The translations under genes and the position numbers were made by a program. A model generated the notes under the pieces. It saw only the letters and a list, made by a program, of their open reading frames with translations, made no database searches and was not told the origin of the DNA. From Gammaproteobacteria bacterium 39-13 (GTDB taxonomy: Bacteria > Pseudomonadota > Gammaproteobacteria > Berkiellales > Berkiellaceae), in contig MKTN01000055.1 in the NCBI GenBank assembly GCA_001898235.1, positions 158,171 to 222,170 of the forward strand: a DNA stretch of 64,000 nt. Direction: 5' to 3'. Shown one piece after another: positions 27,398 to 37,143 of the stretch (its first letter is position 1; each line of letters starts with the position of its first letter).

Positions 27398-28792
27398 ATG
27401 CTCAAACGCACACTTACATTGGTTTGTTTGCTCATCTTATTGGCCCCAGCAATAAAGGCAGAAGAAAATGAATGCAAAAGCTTTTATCAAGGACAAACAT
27501 TTACAGTAAACCAACTCAAAATTATTCTTGAAAGTCCAGAGAAGAAAGCAGAAGCCGAAATAAACCTATGTGGGACCACATTGCACGGATTAAATCTTAG
27601 TGGTTGGGATCTAAGCCATATCAATCTCTTGGGTTCAGATTTAGGCGAAACGATATTACAAAATACTAATTTTTCACAAGCTAATTTAACTAAAACTTAT
27701 TTTGCCAGCGCTGATCTTACACAAGCCAACCTGCAAAAGGCACAACTTGAAAACGCAAGACTGGAAAATGCTAAACTAACCAACGCTGATCTAAGGCAAG
27801 CCAACTTAAGTCATGCCAATTTAGCCAATGCTGATCTGCGTGGCGCCAATCTCACTTTTGCTATCCTAAAAGGAGCAAATCTAAGTGGCGCTATGCTAAA
27901 CCAAGCAATACTTGTTTGGACAGATTTAAGTGAAGTAGATCTCTCTGAGGCAATATTAACTGACGCCAATTTAGAAAATGCAAATCTTACAGGTGCACAA
28001 CTTATTAAAACTGCGGTGAGCGGGGCTAATTTTGCAGAAGCAGATCTTCATCAAGCCATTTTTCAACCTGTGCTCAAACAATTACCTGATTTAGCCACCT
28101 TTACTTCAGTAAAAAATTTCCAATCTATACAATTTACTGATTTTAACCAATGGAAAGCTGCATTAACTGAACTTCGCATTGCCTATCGGGAATTGGGGAT
28201 CCGCTCGATGGAACGTGTCATTACAGCCACCATTAAATTCCAGGAAATGCGACTTGAATGGCAAAAAGGTGGCTGGCTTACCATTGATAGTGCATTCAAC
28301 TATGTGTTTTTCTATCTCACTTGTAATTATGGTGCGGATCCTGGAAAGCCCTTGCGTTTATTTCTATTAGGGATATTTCTCTTTGCAATTCCTTATCGGT
28401 ATGCCTTATCACATCCCACAAAACAAGCAGGCATTGTTGCGATTTGGAATAAAAAACGATTTTACCAATGGGATAAAATTCATGCTCTAGCTAAGAAATC
28501 TGAACCTATTTGTAAGTTATTGTCTGCTCAATGCTTAGATAAGAAAGGAAACCGCTTATTCTATCAATTTCATTTGTTGAGGCTTTCTCTTTTCTTTAGC
28601 TTATTGAGTGCTTTCAGTATTGGTTGGAAAGATATTAACGTCAGTAATTGGATATCTCATATGCAAGCGCGTGAATTCACTCTTAAAGGGAAAGGATGGG
28701 TTCATGCTTTGGCTGGCATCCAATCCCTGTTTAGTGCTTACATGATTGTGCTTTGGGTGTTTACCTATTTTGCAAGACCGTTTGAGTGGTAA
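27398..28792 (+). CDS. Exported pentapeptide-repeat protein with C-terminal membrane helices
   Basis: The 464-residue product has a signal peptide (about 1-20, ending IKA), then A(D/N)Lxx pentapeptide repeats from about residue 60 to 225 (e.g. ADLTQANLQKAQLENARLEN), which fold as a right-handed quadrilateral helix. A mixed region to about 300 follows, then three membrane helices (about 310-330, 400-420, 440-460). ATG 27398 is chosen for AAGGA eight bases upstream and the signal peptide. The frame is open upstream to 27350, inside the preceding gene. Role unknown, possibly assembled with the upstream hydrolase. Confidence 0.8.
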   Translation: MLKRTLTLVCLLILLAPAIKAEENECKSFYQGQTFTVNQLKIILESPEKKAEAEINLCGTTLHGLNLSGWDLSHINLLGSDLGETILQNTNFSQANLTKTYFASADLTQANLQKAQLENARLENAKLTNADLRQANLSHANLANADLRGANLTFAILKGANLSGAMLNQAILVWTDLSEVDLSEAILTDANLENANLTGAQLIKTAVSGANFAEADLHQAIFQPVLKQLPDLATFTSVKNFQSIQFTDFNQWKAALTELRIAYRELGIRSMERVITATIKFQEMRLEWQKGGWLTIDSAFNYVFFYLTCNYGADPGKPLRLFLLGIFLFAIPYRYALSHPTKQAGIVAIWNKKRFYQWDKIHALAKKSEPICKLLSAQCLDKKGNRLFYQFHLLRLSLFFSLLSAFSIGWKDINVSNWISHMQAREFTLKGKGWVHALAGIQSLFSAYMIVLWVFTYFARPFEW

Positions 28793-28880
28793 ACTTCTTT
28801 TTCCCTCATGTCTCATTGAACAAAGCTAAAACAGACATATCTCTCTATCGCCTCGCAGCAGAGGGAGCAAAAAAAAGAAA

Positions 28881-29651
28881 TCATGCCTTTATCGCCGTTC
28901 CTTTATCTAACAAACGCCAAGCTAACAAAAAGCAAAATACATTTGCTACCATGATAAAAGTCAAAGAAGTCATCACATGAACATCAGAAATACCCAACAT
29001 GCTATAACGAAAAGCATTTATCATGTAAAGAATGGGATTAAAGTAAGAAACTTTCTGCCAAAAGGGCGATAACATATGAATGGAATAAAATACACCGCCT
29101 AAATAAGTCAAAGGTGTCAGTATAAACGTAGGAACTATATTAATATCATCAAATTTTCTTGAAAAAATTGCATTCAACAACCCTGCTAAAGAAAATAGCA
29201 TTGAAGTTGATAATACTACCAATACAATCAATGCTGGATGTTGCAGATGTAATTTGGTAAAAAATAGGGCTACGCCTGTCACTATCAAACCAACAATACA
29301 TCCGCGACAAATCCCCCCTAAGATAAACCCCAATAAAATAGCCCAACTTGCCATCGGTGCCACAAACATTTCTTCAATATTACGTTGAAATTTAGCGCCA
29401 AAAAAAGAAGCTACCACATTTGAATAAGAATTGTTGATAACTGCCATCATAATCAGACCTGGTGCAAGATATTCAATATAATGATAGCCATCAATAGAGC
29501 CAATCCTTGCACCAATCAGACTGCCAAAAATGACAAAGTAAAGTACCATCGAAATAGGTGAAGGTAGCAAAGTTTGTGTCCAGATCCTAAAAAATCTTGT
29601 CATTTCTTTGCGAGTAAGTGTATACAAGGCAACCCAATTTAACGAAGTCAC
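28881..29651 (-). CDS. yadH: ABC-2 transporter permease YadH
   Basis: The 256-residue, six-helix permease matches E. coli YadH in length and in segments such as FGSLIGARIG, SFFGAKFQRNIEE (near 83-95), FDDINIVPTFILTPLTYLGG (near 165-185) and FNPILYMINAFRY. It overlaps the ATPase gene by four bases and forms the YadGH exporter. Substrate unknown. Confidence 0.93.
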   Translation of the reverse strand: MTSLNWVALYTLTRKEMTRFFRIWTQTLLPSPISMVLYFVIFGSLIGARIGSIDGYHYIEYLAPGLIMMAVINNSYSNVVASFFGAKFQRNIEEMFVAPMASWAILLGFILGGICRGCIVGLIVTGVALFFTKLHLQHPALIVLVVLSTSMLFSLAGLLNAIFSRKFDDINIVPTFILTPLTYLGGVFYSIHMLSPFWQKVSYFNPILYMINAFRYSMLGISDVHVMTSLTFIMVANVFCFLLAWRLLDKGTAIKA

Positions 29652-30574
29652 GTTGCGTTATTTCCTTTGGTTTGGACTAAGTCTAAAAACAATTCTTCTA
29701 AACGATTGGTTTTGTTGCGTAAACTGACCACCTGAAGACCCAATTGCGAGAACGCTTCAAAAAGGGTATTCAATGAAGTTTGACGGTGAAAACTGACTTC
29801 TAAAGTAAGATCATCTTTTTGTAAAAGCTCAAATCCCTCTATGTGTGGCAGCGTTTTTACTGGCGTCGCTAAATCTAGCACGAGTGTTTCTTTATCAAGT
29901 TTACTCAATAATTGCTTGACACCCATATCTTCAATAATTTCACCGTGATTGATAATCGCTACGCGTCGACAAAGACTCTCAGCTTCTTCAAGATAATGCG
30001 TAGTTAAGATAATTGTTGTCCCTTGCGCATTAATTTCTTGTAGAAATGACCATGTCGCACGACGCAATTCAATATCTACGCCCGCCGTTGGCTCATCTAA
30101 GATCAAAAGCCGTGGATCATGAATTAAACCACGCGCTATCATCAGCCGTCGTTTTAAACCTCCTGATAAATTTCGAGCAGGTTCTTTTGCTTTATCCCAT
30201 AAACCTAATTTTTTAAGATAAAAGGCAGCTCGCTCTGTGGCAACACGATAAGGTATACCGTAATATCCTGCTTGATTGGTCAATATATCAATCACACGCT
30301 CAAACACATTAAAATTAAATTCTTGAGGAACTAATCCTATTTGCGCTTTTGCTTTTTCTGGCTGTTTATCTAAATCGTAACCAAAAATGGACACTACGCC
30401 TGAAGTTTTGTTAACTAAGGAAGAAATAATGCCAATTGTTGTCGACTTGCCAGCGCCATTGGGACCTAATAAACCAAAGAAATTACCTTGCTCTACTTCA
30501 AGCGAGATCCCTTTGACGGCTTTGATCCCATTTGGATATTGCTTTTGAAGTTTATTCAGGACTAGTGCTTTCAT
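29648..30574 (-). CDS. yadG: ABC transporter ATPase YadG
   Basis: The 308-residue ATPase has Walker A GPNGAGKST near 38-46, signature LSGGLKRRL near 137, Walker B LLILDEPTAGVDIELR and the switch His in ILTTHYLEEAE. Length equals E. coli YadG. It precedes yadH on the minus strand with an ATGA overlap. Divergent from the 30679 gene, so promoters lie in 30575-30678. Confidence 0.93.
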   Translation of the reverse strand: MKALVLNKLQKQYPNGIKAVKGISLEVEQGNFFGLLGPNGAGKSTTIGIISSLVNKTSGVVSIFGYDLDKQPEKAKAQIGLVPQEFNFNVFERVIDILTNQAGYYGIPYRVATERAAFYLKKLGLWDKAKEPARNLSGGLKRRLMIARGLIHDPRLLILDEPTAGVDIELRRATWSFLQEINAQGTTIILTTHYLEEAESLCRRVAIINHGEIIEDMGVKQLLSKLDKETLVLDLATPVKTLPHIEGFELLQKDDLTLEVSFHRQTSLNTLFEAFSQLGLQVVSLRNKTNRLEELFLDLVQTKGNNAT

Positions 30575-30678
30575 GCTGCCCTTTTGTTTGGTAGTTAACT
30601 ACAGAAATCAGTAATGATAATACAATTAAAATAGTCAATAATACCCTTTAGTAAAAGCCCGAGAGAAATAATTTAAGT

Positions 30679-31422
30679 ATGTTTACTTTAAAAAATGAAC
30701 CTCAAGATATCCCGCAGCTCCTTGAAAGTAGCTTCAACCTTTACAAGCGCGCATTTTTACCTTCACTGCCTTTTTCCTTCTGCGCCATCATCTTGATGTG
30801 TGTCCCCCATCTTCTAGGGGTTGTTGAGCCCTCGACTTCTCGTTTATTCGGGCATAACCCAATGGGGTTATGGACAATGACCATCAGTTGGTTTCTTGGG
30901 ATCATGTTTCTCAGCGGACTCATTTTCCGTCTTTATTGTTTTTGCTACCATGTTCCTAGCCATTTTATGGCATCGATGCAACAAGCTTTACTTAAATTTA
31001 TCTCCATCCTTTTAATAGGCGCACTTTATTCGCTTATCGTACTCAGCGGTACCATGCTGTTGATTGTCCCAGGAATTATTTTATCTGTATCTCTGATGTT
31101 TTCTTTTATCTTGGTCATGACGGATAACCAACACGTTTTGCAAACCCTGACACTTAGTCATCGGTTAGTATGGGGACATTGGTGGCACACTGTTATCGTT
31201 ATTAGCATTCCACTACTTATCAATATTGCTGTCATGCTATGCGGATTTCTAATTGTAAGCTCACTTTTAATCCATTATGGGATGAATTTCTCACAAATTT
31301 ATATTGCAACTACGCTACTTACTATTATTCTGCAAACGATATTTATCCCTTTAATTTTTTCAGTCGCTTTAGTTCTCTTACATGATTTAAGACAACGCGT
31401 TAGTCGTCTTCCACGATGGTGA
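30679..31422 (+). CDS. Polytopic inner-membrane protein (YciC/UPF0259-like)
   Basis: The 247-residue protein has about six membrane helices. The opening (QDIPQLLESSFNLYKRAF) and the TMLLIVPGIILSVSLMFS helix, followed by a VM...L..S..L..GHWW amphipathic stretch, resemble the YciC/glycerophosphodiesterase-membrane-domain group. Function in that group is undefined. It precedes the acid phosphatase gene by 17 bases, suggesting a two-gene unit. Confidence 0.6.
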   Translation: MFTLKNEPQDIPQLLESSFNLYKRAFLPSLPFSFCAIILMCVPHLLGVVEPSTSRLFGHNPMGLWTMTISWFLGIMFLSGLIFRLYCFCYHVPSHFMASMQQALLKFISILLIGALYSLIVLSGTMLLIVPGIILSVSLMFSFILVMTDNQHVLQTLTLSHRLVWGHWWHTVIVISIPLLINIAVMLCGFLIVSSLLIHYGMNFSQIYIATTLLTIILQTIFIPLIFSVALVLLHDLRQRVSRLPRW

Positions 31423-31439
31423 TAATAAAGGAACACAGC

Positions 31440-32117
31440 ATGACAAATACATTGAAAAAAATCACGTCTGTATTTGCTTTACTTGCTGGATTGGGGATCC
31501 CAGCGGCAAATGCACTCAATGTGCAAAGTAAAGCAACTACAGAGCAACAAATTCAACAATTTAAAGAATATTATGCATCGGGGAGCTACTTTAAGGACAT
31601 AGAACGAAAGCTTTATGACGCCAAAGATTACTTAGATAGACAACTACAACAACCTCGTCACAATCGATTGGCCGTTGTATTAGATATCGACGAAACCGCA
31701 TTATCAAACTTCCGTAATCTAGAACAGCTCTCTTTTACACATAATGTCAGCGCCTTAGCTGGTTCATTAATATCTGCAAATTCAGATGCTATCCCAGCCG
31801 TACTTGCCTTCTATCAACATGCAATAGCTAGAAATGTGGCGGTTTTTTTCATTAGTTCACGACCAAGTACCGCAGAATTCTTAGAAGCAACAGCCAAAAA
31901 TCTTAAAAAAGTGGGCTATGATCAGTGGGAGGGACTCATTTTAAAACCCATTGATAAAGATGAAATCTCAGTTGCTGAATTTAAAATGAATACGCGTCGT
32001 CGTCTCGCCTTAACCTATGATATTGTACTTAATATTGGCGATCAGGAAGCAGACTTTGAAGGCGGATATGCCGAAGCAAATGTAAGGCTCCCCAACCCAT
32101 TTTACGGCATCAGCTAA
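31440..32117 (+). CDS. HAD-family acid phosphatase (class B/C-like), exported
   Basis: The 225-residue protein has a signal peptide (about 1-25, ending ANA) and the HAD subfamily III motif VLDIDETALSN with nucleophile Asp82 and acid/base Asp84. FFISSRPST is motif II, and LNIGDQEADFEGG is motif IV. It would dephosphorylate nucleotides or other monoesters in the periplasm. ATG 31440 is chosen for AAAGGA eight bases upstream and the signal peptide; an in-frame ATG at 31416 overlaps the previous gene. No lipobox Cys is visible, unlike e(P4). Confidence 0.85.
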   Translation: MTNTLKKITSVFALLAGLGIPAANALNVQSKATTEQQIQQFKEYYASGSYFKDIERKLYDAKDYLDRQLQQPRHNRLAVVLDIDETALSNFRNLEQLSFTHNVSALAGSLISANSDAIPAVLAFYQHAIARNVAVFFISSRPSTAEFLEATAKNLKKVGYDQWEGLILKPIDKDEISVAEFKMNTRRRLALTYDIVLNIGDQEADFEGGYAEANVRLPNPFYGIS

Positions 32118-32135
32118 TAAAGAAATAATTAAATA

Positions 32136-32161
32136 TTTCACTTATTTTCAAAAAAGTGAAA
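32136..32161 (+). promoter_or_regulatory. Hairpin in the livJ leader
   Basis: TTTCACTT (32136-32143) pairs with AAGTGAAA (32154-32161) just before the AAGGAG ribosome-binding site (32173-32178). No T-tract follows, so it could be a leader hairpin or operator rather than a terminator. Confidence 0.35.
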
Positions 32162-32184
32162 GGATCCAAGACAAGGAGTGTCAT

Positions 32185-33300
32185 GTGTCTAAATTAATTC
32201 GAAACGTATTCATTGCTGGAATATCTAGCCTCTTATGTCATATCTGTGTCGCTGATACTATTAAAATTGGTGTTGCTGGGCCCTTTTCTGGTCCTTATGC
32301 TTCATTTGGCGATCAACTATGGCGTGGGGCTACTCAGGCAGCAGCAGACATCAATGAGAAAGGCGGAATTAATGGCAACAAAATTGAACTCATCAATGCC
32401 GATGATGCTTGCGAACCCAAACAAGCAGTGGCTGTTGCCAATCGTTTAGTCAATAAAGATAATGTTGCAGCGGTCATTGGACACTTTTGTTCCTCCTCCA
32501 CTATCCCCGCTTCTAATGTTTATGCAGACGCGCAAATTGTAATGATCACACCCGCCTCTACCAACCCGGCTCTAACTGAACGTGGTTTCAATACTATTTT
32601 TCGTACTTGTGGTCGTGATGATCAGCAGGGAGTTATTGCCGCTCAGTTCATCAGTGATTCTCTTAAAGCCAAAAATATTGCCATCATTCATGATAAGGAT
32701 ACTTACGGCAAAGGGTTGGCCGATGCGACTAAGAAAACCTTGGAAAAATTGGGCGCCAAAATTGTTCTCTACGAAGGACTAACGCGCGGTGAAAAAGATT
32801 TCAATGCATTGGTCAGCCGCATTAAACAGTTAAACGCAGATGCCGTTTATTTTGGGGGATTGCATCCTGAAGCTGGGCCTCTTCTCAGACAATTGCGTGA
32901 ACAAGGATATCAAGGGCCTTTCATTTCTGGCGATGGTATCGCCTCGGAGGACTTTGTGACTTCAGCCGGTGGTGCCAACATTGTGAAAAATGTTTATATG
33001 ACTTTTGGTTCTGATCCACGCAACATTCCAGATGCACAAAAAGTCGTTAAAGAACTTGAATCAAAACATATCGAGCCTGAGGGTTATACACTTTATTCTT
33101 ACGCTGCACTTCAATCCATTGCTGATGCTATGCGCGAAACTCACTCCCAAGATGGTAAAAAAATGGCTGACTGGTTACATCAGCATAAAGTTCCTACTGT
33201 GATGGGTGAGCGTGAATGGGATGAGAAAGGTGATCTCAAAAATGCTCCTTACATCATATATAAGTGGGACACTGATGGAAAATATACCCCTGTGAAATGA
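32185..33300 (+). CDS. livJ: Branched-chain amino acid ABC transporter, substrate-binding protein
   Basis: The 371-residue periplasmic protein has a signal peptide (about 1-23) and the type I periplasmic-binding opening IKIGVAGPFSGPYASFG, with ADDACEPKQAVAVANRL and ASTNPALTERG in the LivJ ligand site. It would capture leucine, isoleucine and valine. The start is GTG 32185, set by AAGGAG six bases upstream. First gene of a complete livJHMGF operon next to genes that degrade these amino acids. Confidence 0.95.
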   Translation: MSKLIRNVFIAGISSLLCHICVADTIKIGVAGPFSGPYASFGDQLWRGATQAAADINEKGGINGNKIELINADDACEPKQAVAVANRLVNKDNVAAVIGHFCSSSTIPASNVYADAQIVMITPASTNPALTERGFNTIFRTCGRDDQQGVIAAQFISDSLKAKNIAIIHDKDTYGKGLADATKKTLEKLGAKIVLYEGLTRGEKDFNALVSRIKQLNADAVYFGGLHPEAGPLLRQLREQGYQGPFISGDGIASEDFVTSAGGANIVKNVYMTFGSDPRNIPDAQKVVKELESKHIEPEGYTLYSYAALQSIADAMRETHSQDGKKMADWLHQHKVPTVMGEREWDEKGDLKNAPYIIYKWDTDGKYTPVK

Positions 33301-33337
33301 TAGCCAAAGCACATGCGAAGGCTACGATGAGGCACTG

Positions 33338-34249
33338 ATGTTCGACTGGAACTACTTAGCGCAGCAACTCATCAATGGTTTAACACTTGGTTCAATCTAT
33401 GGATTGATAGCTATTGGTTATTCGCTGGTCTATGGCATCATTGGCATGATCAATTTCGCTCACGGCGATGTATATATGATCTCAGCCTATCTCACGGCAA
33501 TTGCCCTCGCTATTTGTAGTTTATTTGGCATTCATTCAGTCATCGCATCCCTCTTTATTACCATGTTCTTTGCGATGAGTATCACTGGCTTATACGGCTG
33601 GGCCATCGAACGTATCGCTTATCGTCCGCTACGTCATTCCACACGTTTAGCACCTTTGATTTCAGCTATTGGGATGTCCATCGTATTAGAAGAATTTGTT
33701 CGCATCAGCCAAGGGGCCCGCAATCAAGCGGTCCCTATGCTTATTAAAGGACAATGGCATATTGACTCACTCACACTGATTTCAACCATTCAAATGATGA
33801 TTATCGCAGCCACAATCATTAGCGTTTTCTTCTTAAGCATCATCATCAATAAAACATCCATTGGCAGAGCCATGCGTGCAACACAGCAAGATTTGTTGAT
33901 GGCCGAAATTCTCGGGATTTCAGCCAACAAAATTATTCCACTGGTCTTTGTCATTGGCTCCGTCATGGCAGCCATTGCCGGATGTTTAGTTTCTCTAAAT
34001 TATGGTTCATTTAATTACGCTATCGGATTCATTATTGGCATTAAAGCGTTTACCAGTGCTGTTTTAGGCGGGATTGGATCGCTACCTGGGGCAATGTTAG
34101 GCGGTTTATTGCTTGGAATGGCTGAATCGCTTTATACAGGATTTTTCGAATCAGATTATAAAGACGTTTTTGCGTTCAGCTTATTAATTCTTGTTTTAAT
34201 TTTAAAACCTAGCGGTTTATTAGGCACTGCTGATGTGGAGAAGGTATGA
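33338..34249 (+). CDS. livH: Branched-chain amino acid ABC transporter permease LivH
   Basis: The 303-residue permease opens QQLINGLTLGSIYGLIAIGY, the LivH signature, and contains MINFAHGDVYM near 45-55 and AVLGGIGSLPGAMLGGLLLG near 244-263. It overlaps livM by four bases (ATGA at 34246). It forms the inner-membrane channel with LivM. Confidence 0.96.
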   Translation: MFDWNYLAQQLINGLTLGSIYGLIAIGYSLVYGIIGMINFAHGDVYMISAYLTAIALAICSLFGIHSVIASLFITMFFAMSITGLYGWAIERIAYRPLRHSTRLAPLISAIGMSIVLEEFVRISQGARNQAVPMLIKGQWHIDSLTLISTIQMMIIAATIISVFFLSIIINKTSIGRAMRATQQDLLMAEILGISANKIIPLVFVIGSVMAAIAGCLVSLNYGSFNYAIGFIIGIKAFTSAVLGGIGSLPGAMLGGLLLGMAESLYTGFFESDYKDVFAFSLLILVLILKPSGLLGTADVEKV

Positions 34250-35481
34250 AGAAATACATGCAGGGTCTTAAAGAAGCCTGCCTGACAACCTTCATCGCTA
34301 TTTTATTGCTCGGACCTATTATCAGCTTAGTATTAGATGGTTTTGAAATTCACATGATTGCCCAAAGAACATTAGTCCTTGCTGTAGTGATATTTTTCGG
34401 CAAGCTTATCATCTATTCAATACAACAAAGTGATTGGGGACAACGTTTTAAAAATAAACCTAAGCCTGATATTCGTGTTATTAAAGGAACATCCCATCGC
34501 TGGTGGATGATAGCATTTATTATTTCTGGTTTTATTTTGCCCCTCCTTCTCAACAAATATTGGTTAACAGTTGCTATCTTGGCGCTGATTTATATTTTAC
34601 TTGGATTAGGATTAAATATCGTCGTTGGCTTGGCTGGGCTTTTGAATTTGGGATTCGTCGCATTTTATGCCATAGGTGCATATTCTTATGCACTAGGGGC
34701 GACTTATTTTGATCTTGGATTTTGGGCAGCACTTCCTATAGGAGCACTGCTTGCGGGTTTGTTTGGCGCATTATTAGGTTTTCCGGTATTACGCATGCAT
34801 GGAGATTATCTCGCCATTGTTACCCTCGGTTTTGGCGAAATCATCCGTCTTATTCTTAATAACTGGAGCGATGTCACCGGAGGACCAAACGGATTAAGCG
34901 CACCATTTGCTACTTTTTTTGGTTTAACATTTTCACGCAATTCTGTAAAAGGACATACCACCTTTCATGATTTTTTTAATCTTGCTTATGACGGAAAATA
35001 CCGTTACCTATTTACGTATGCGGTGCTGTTTATCGCGGTCTGTTTAATTTTGCGTCTAGTTACTAGGTTGCAACGTATGCCTTTAGGGCGTGCATGGGAA
35101 GCATTACGCGAAGATGAGATCGCAAGCCGCTCTCTTGGCATTAACCACGTCACCACTAAACTTTCTGCCTTTAGTCTAGGGGCTATGATAGGTGGGATTG
35201 CTGGCGTTTTTTTTGCCGCCCTTGAAGGTTTTGTCAACCCAACTTCTTTCACCTTTACTGAATCCGCCTTAATCCTAGCGATTGTTGTATTGGGTGGCAT
35301 GGGTTCACCGTTAGGCGTAACCATTGCAGCCATCTTGTTCACGTTACTTCCAGAAATGCTACGTCAATTTTCAGAATATCGCATGCTGGTCTTTGGTGGC
35401 TTAATGGTGCTTGTGATGATTTGGCGCCCGCGAGGTTTGATAGGTATGACGAGACAATGGATAGTCAGAGAACAAAAATGA
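34246..35481 (+). CDS. livM: Branched-chain amino acid ABC transporter permease LivM
   Basis: The 411-residue permease has an N-terminal extension of about 80 residues as in LivM of gammaproteobacteria, then GLGLNIVVGLAGLLNLGFVA near 119-138 and VLGGMGSPLGV near 346-356, both family hallmarks. A cytoplasmic loop AWEALREDEIASRSLGIN near 283-300 contacts the ATPases. It overlaps livH by four bases, and its stop overlaps the livG ATG (ATGA). Confidence 0.96.
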   Translation: MKKYMQGLKEACLTTFIAILLLGPIISLVLDGFEIHMIAQRTLVLAVVIFFGKLIIYSIQQSDWGQRFKNKPKPDIRVIKGTSHRWWMIAFIISGFILPLLLNKYWLTVAILALIYILLGLGLNIVVGLAGLLNLGFVAFYAIGAYSYALGATYFDLGFWAALPIGALLAGLFGALLGFPVLRMHGDYLAIVTLGFGEIIRLILNNWSDVTGGPNGLSAPFATFFGLTFSRNSVKGHTTFHDFFNLAYDGKYRYLFTYAVLFIAVCLILRLVTRLQRMPLGRAWEALREDEIASRSLGINHVTTKLSAFSLGAMIGGIAGVFFAALEGFVNPTSFTFTESALILAIVVLGGMGSPLGVTIAAILFTLLPEMLRQFSEYRMLVFGGLMVLVMIWRPRGLIGMTRQWIVREQK

Positions 35482-36347
35482 CGAATGTTCCCTCTATTCT
35501 AACAGTAAAAAACTTATCCAAACGTTTTGGAGGGATTGTTGCTCTCAAAAATGTCAACTTTATTGTTAATAAAGGCACAATTACTGCATTAATTGGACCC
35601 AATGGCGCAGGCAAAACCACTCTTTTTAATTGCTTAACAGGTTTTTACTGCGCCACACACGGCGAATTACTCTTCCAGCCTTATGATAAATTGATTAATA
35701 TTCAAAAAATGTTAGGAGAGCCCTTTAGGTTATCCGATGCTATCAATCCTATCTCATCTTTTTCTAAACTGTATTTTAAAATGTTTGGCGGATCGCATCT
35801 AGCAACACGCGCAGGCATAGCACGTACATTTCAACATATTCGATTATTTCGAGAAATGACTGTTATTGAAAACTGTTTAGTGGCACAACATCTTCATGCT
35901 AAACGCAATGTTCTCTCTGGTCTTTTCAATACCAAAGATTTTCAGCAATCTGAAAAAAATGCCATTGAATATGCTTATTATTGGTTAGAAAAACTCAACC
36001 TCACTCCCCAAGCTAATCGCTTAGCAGGCGAACTCCCCTATGGCAAACAGCGTCATTTAGAAATAGCGCGAGCCATGTGCACAAAACCCTCTTTATTATG
36101 TCTGGATGAACCCGCAGCAGGACTCAATACGCATGAGTCACTTGAATTAAGTGAATTAATACAGACGCTACGTCGTGAAAATAATATTACTGTTATCTTA
36201 ATAGAGCACGATATGTCTTTAGTGATGAAAATTTCAGATCATATCATTGTTCTTGATCATGGTGTTGTCATCTCAGAGGGCTCTGCGCAACAAGTCCGTC
36301 AAGATAAACGTGTCATAGAAGCCTACCTCGGAGTGGCACATGAATAA
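35478..36347 (+). CDS. livG: Branched-chain amino acid ABC transporter ATPase LivG
   Basis: The 289-residue ATPase has Walker A GPNGAGKTT near 36-44, the LivG-specific GIARTFQHIRLF near 115, signature LPYGKQRHLEIA near 192, where canonical LSGG is changed, as is common in LivG, and CLDEPAAGLN. ATG 35478 is chosen: it overlaps the livM stop by four bases and begins the conserved region. The frame is open upstream to a TTG at 35421 inside livM. Confidence 0.95.
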   Translation: MTNVPSILTVKNLSKRFGGIVALKNVNFIVNKGTITALIGPNGAGKTTLFNCLTGFYCATHGELLFQPYDKLINIQKMLGEPFRLSDAINPISSFSKLYFKMFGGSHLATRAGIARTFQHIRLFREMTVIENCLVAQHLHAKRNVLSGLFNTKDFQQSEKNAIEYAYYWLEKLNLTPQANRLAGELPYGKQRHLEIARAMCTKPSLLCLDEPAAGLNTHESLELSELIQTLRRENNITVILIEHDMSLVMKISDHIIVLDHGVVISEGSAQQVRQDKRVIEAYLGVAHE

Positions 36348-37085
36348 ATGTTTAGGGAGCCTCTATTGAATACCCCTTTACTTTGCTATCAACACATTTA
36401 TGCAGGATACGGAAACGTTAAAGCATTGCATGATGTCTGTTTAGAAGTATATAAAAATGAAATTGTGACTTTGATTGGCGCGAACGGTGCAGGAAAATCC
36501 ACTTTACTCATGTCAACTTACAGTCAACCGAGGATAAAGAGCGGCAGTATTCAATTTAATGGTCTGGATATCCATCACTTGCCGACCCACCAAATACATC
36601 GTTTGGGTATTGCTATCGCACCAGAAAGACGGCGCATCTTTGATAAAATGACAACCGAAGAAAACCTACAGATGGGTGCCATCATGCAATCTCATACAGA
36701 GCTCAAAAAAAGTTTGAGTAAAATATACACACTCTTTCCCATCTTAGCAGAACGAAAAAATCAACGTGCCGGTACCCTCTCTGGCGGTGAACAGCAAATG
36801 TTATCGATGGGTAGAGGGCTCATGAACAATCCCAAATTATTTTTGTTAGATGAACCGAGCTTAGGACTCTCACCACAAATGGTAACGCTTATTTTCAAAA
36901 CTCTAAAAGAAATTGCAGCTTCAGGTACGACATTGCTTTTGGTCGAGCAAAATGCACACCATGCGCTACAACTTGCTAACAGAGCTTATGTGCTCGTAAA
37001 TGGTGAAATTCAGCTATCGGGCAAGAGTTCGGATATTCTTAACAATCCGGCGATCCAAACGGCTTATCTTGGCATGCCAGCTTAA
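36348..37085 (+). CDS. livF: Branched-chain amino acid ABC transporter ATPase LivF
   Basis: The 245-residue ATPase has Walker A GANGAGKST near 44-52, the LivF marker IAPERRRIFDKMTTEENLQM near 91, signature LSGGEQQML and LLDEPSLGLSP. ATG 36348 directly abuts the livG stop. However, a strong AGGGAG lies inside the frame at 36354-36359, six bases before an in-frame TTG at 36366, so translation may actually begin there (239 residues). A hairpin terminator follows the gene. Confidence 0.95.
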   Translation: MFREPLLNTPLLCYQHIYAGYGNVKALHDVCLEVYKNEIVTLIGANGAGKSTLLMSTYSQPRIKSGSIQFNGLDIHHLPTHQIHRLGIAIAPERRRIFDKMTTEENLQMGAIMQSHTELKKSLSKIYTLFPILAERKNQRAGTLSGGEQQMLSMGRGLMNNPKLFLLDEPSLGLSPQMVTLIFKTLKEIAASGTTLLLVEQNAHHALQLANRAYVLVNGEIQLSGKSSDILNNPAIQTAYLGMPA

Positions 37086-37090
37086 AAACA

Positions 37091-37125
37091 TAAACTCGGC
37101 ATTAGCCGAGTTTAGTCACGTTTTT
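37091..37125 (+). terminator. Terminator of the liv operon
   Basis: TAAACTCGGC (37091-37100) and GCCGAGTTTA (37105-37114) form a perfect 10-bp stem with an ATTA loop, six bases after the livF stop. A TTTTT run follows at 37121-37125 after a short gap. Confidence 0.75.
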
Positions 37126-37143
37126 ATCCTATGAATTTAAAAA

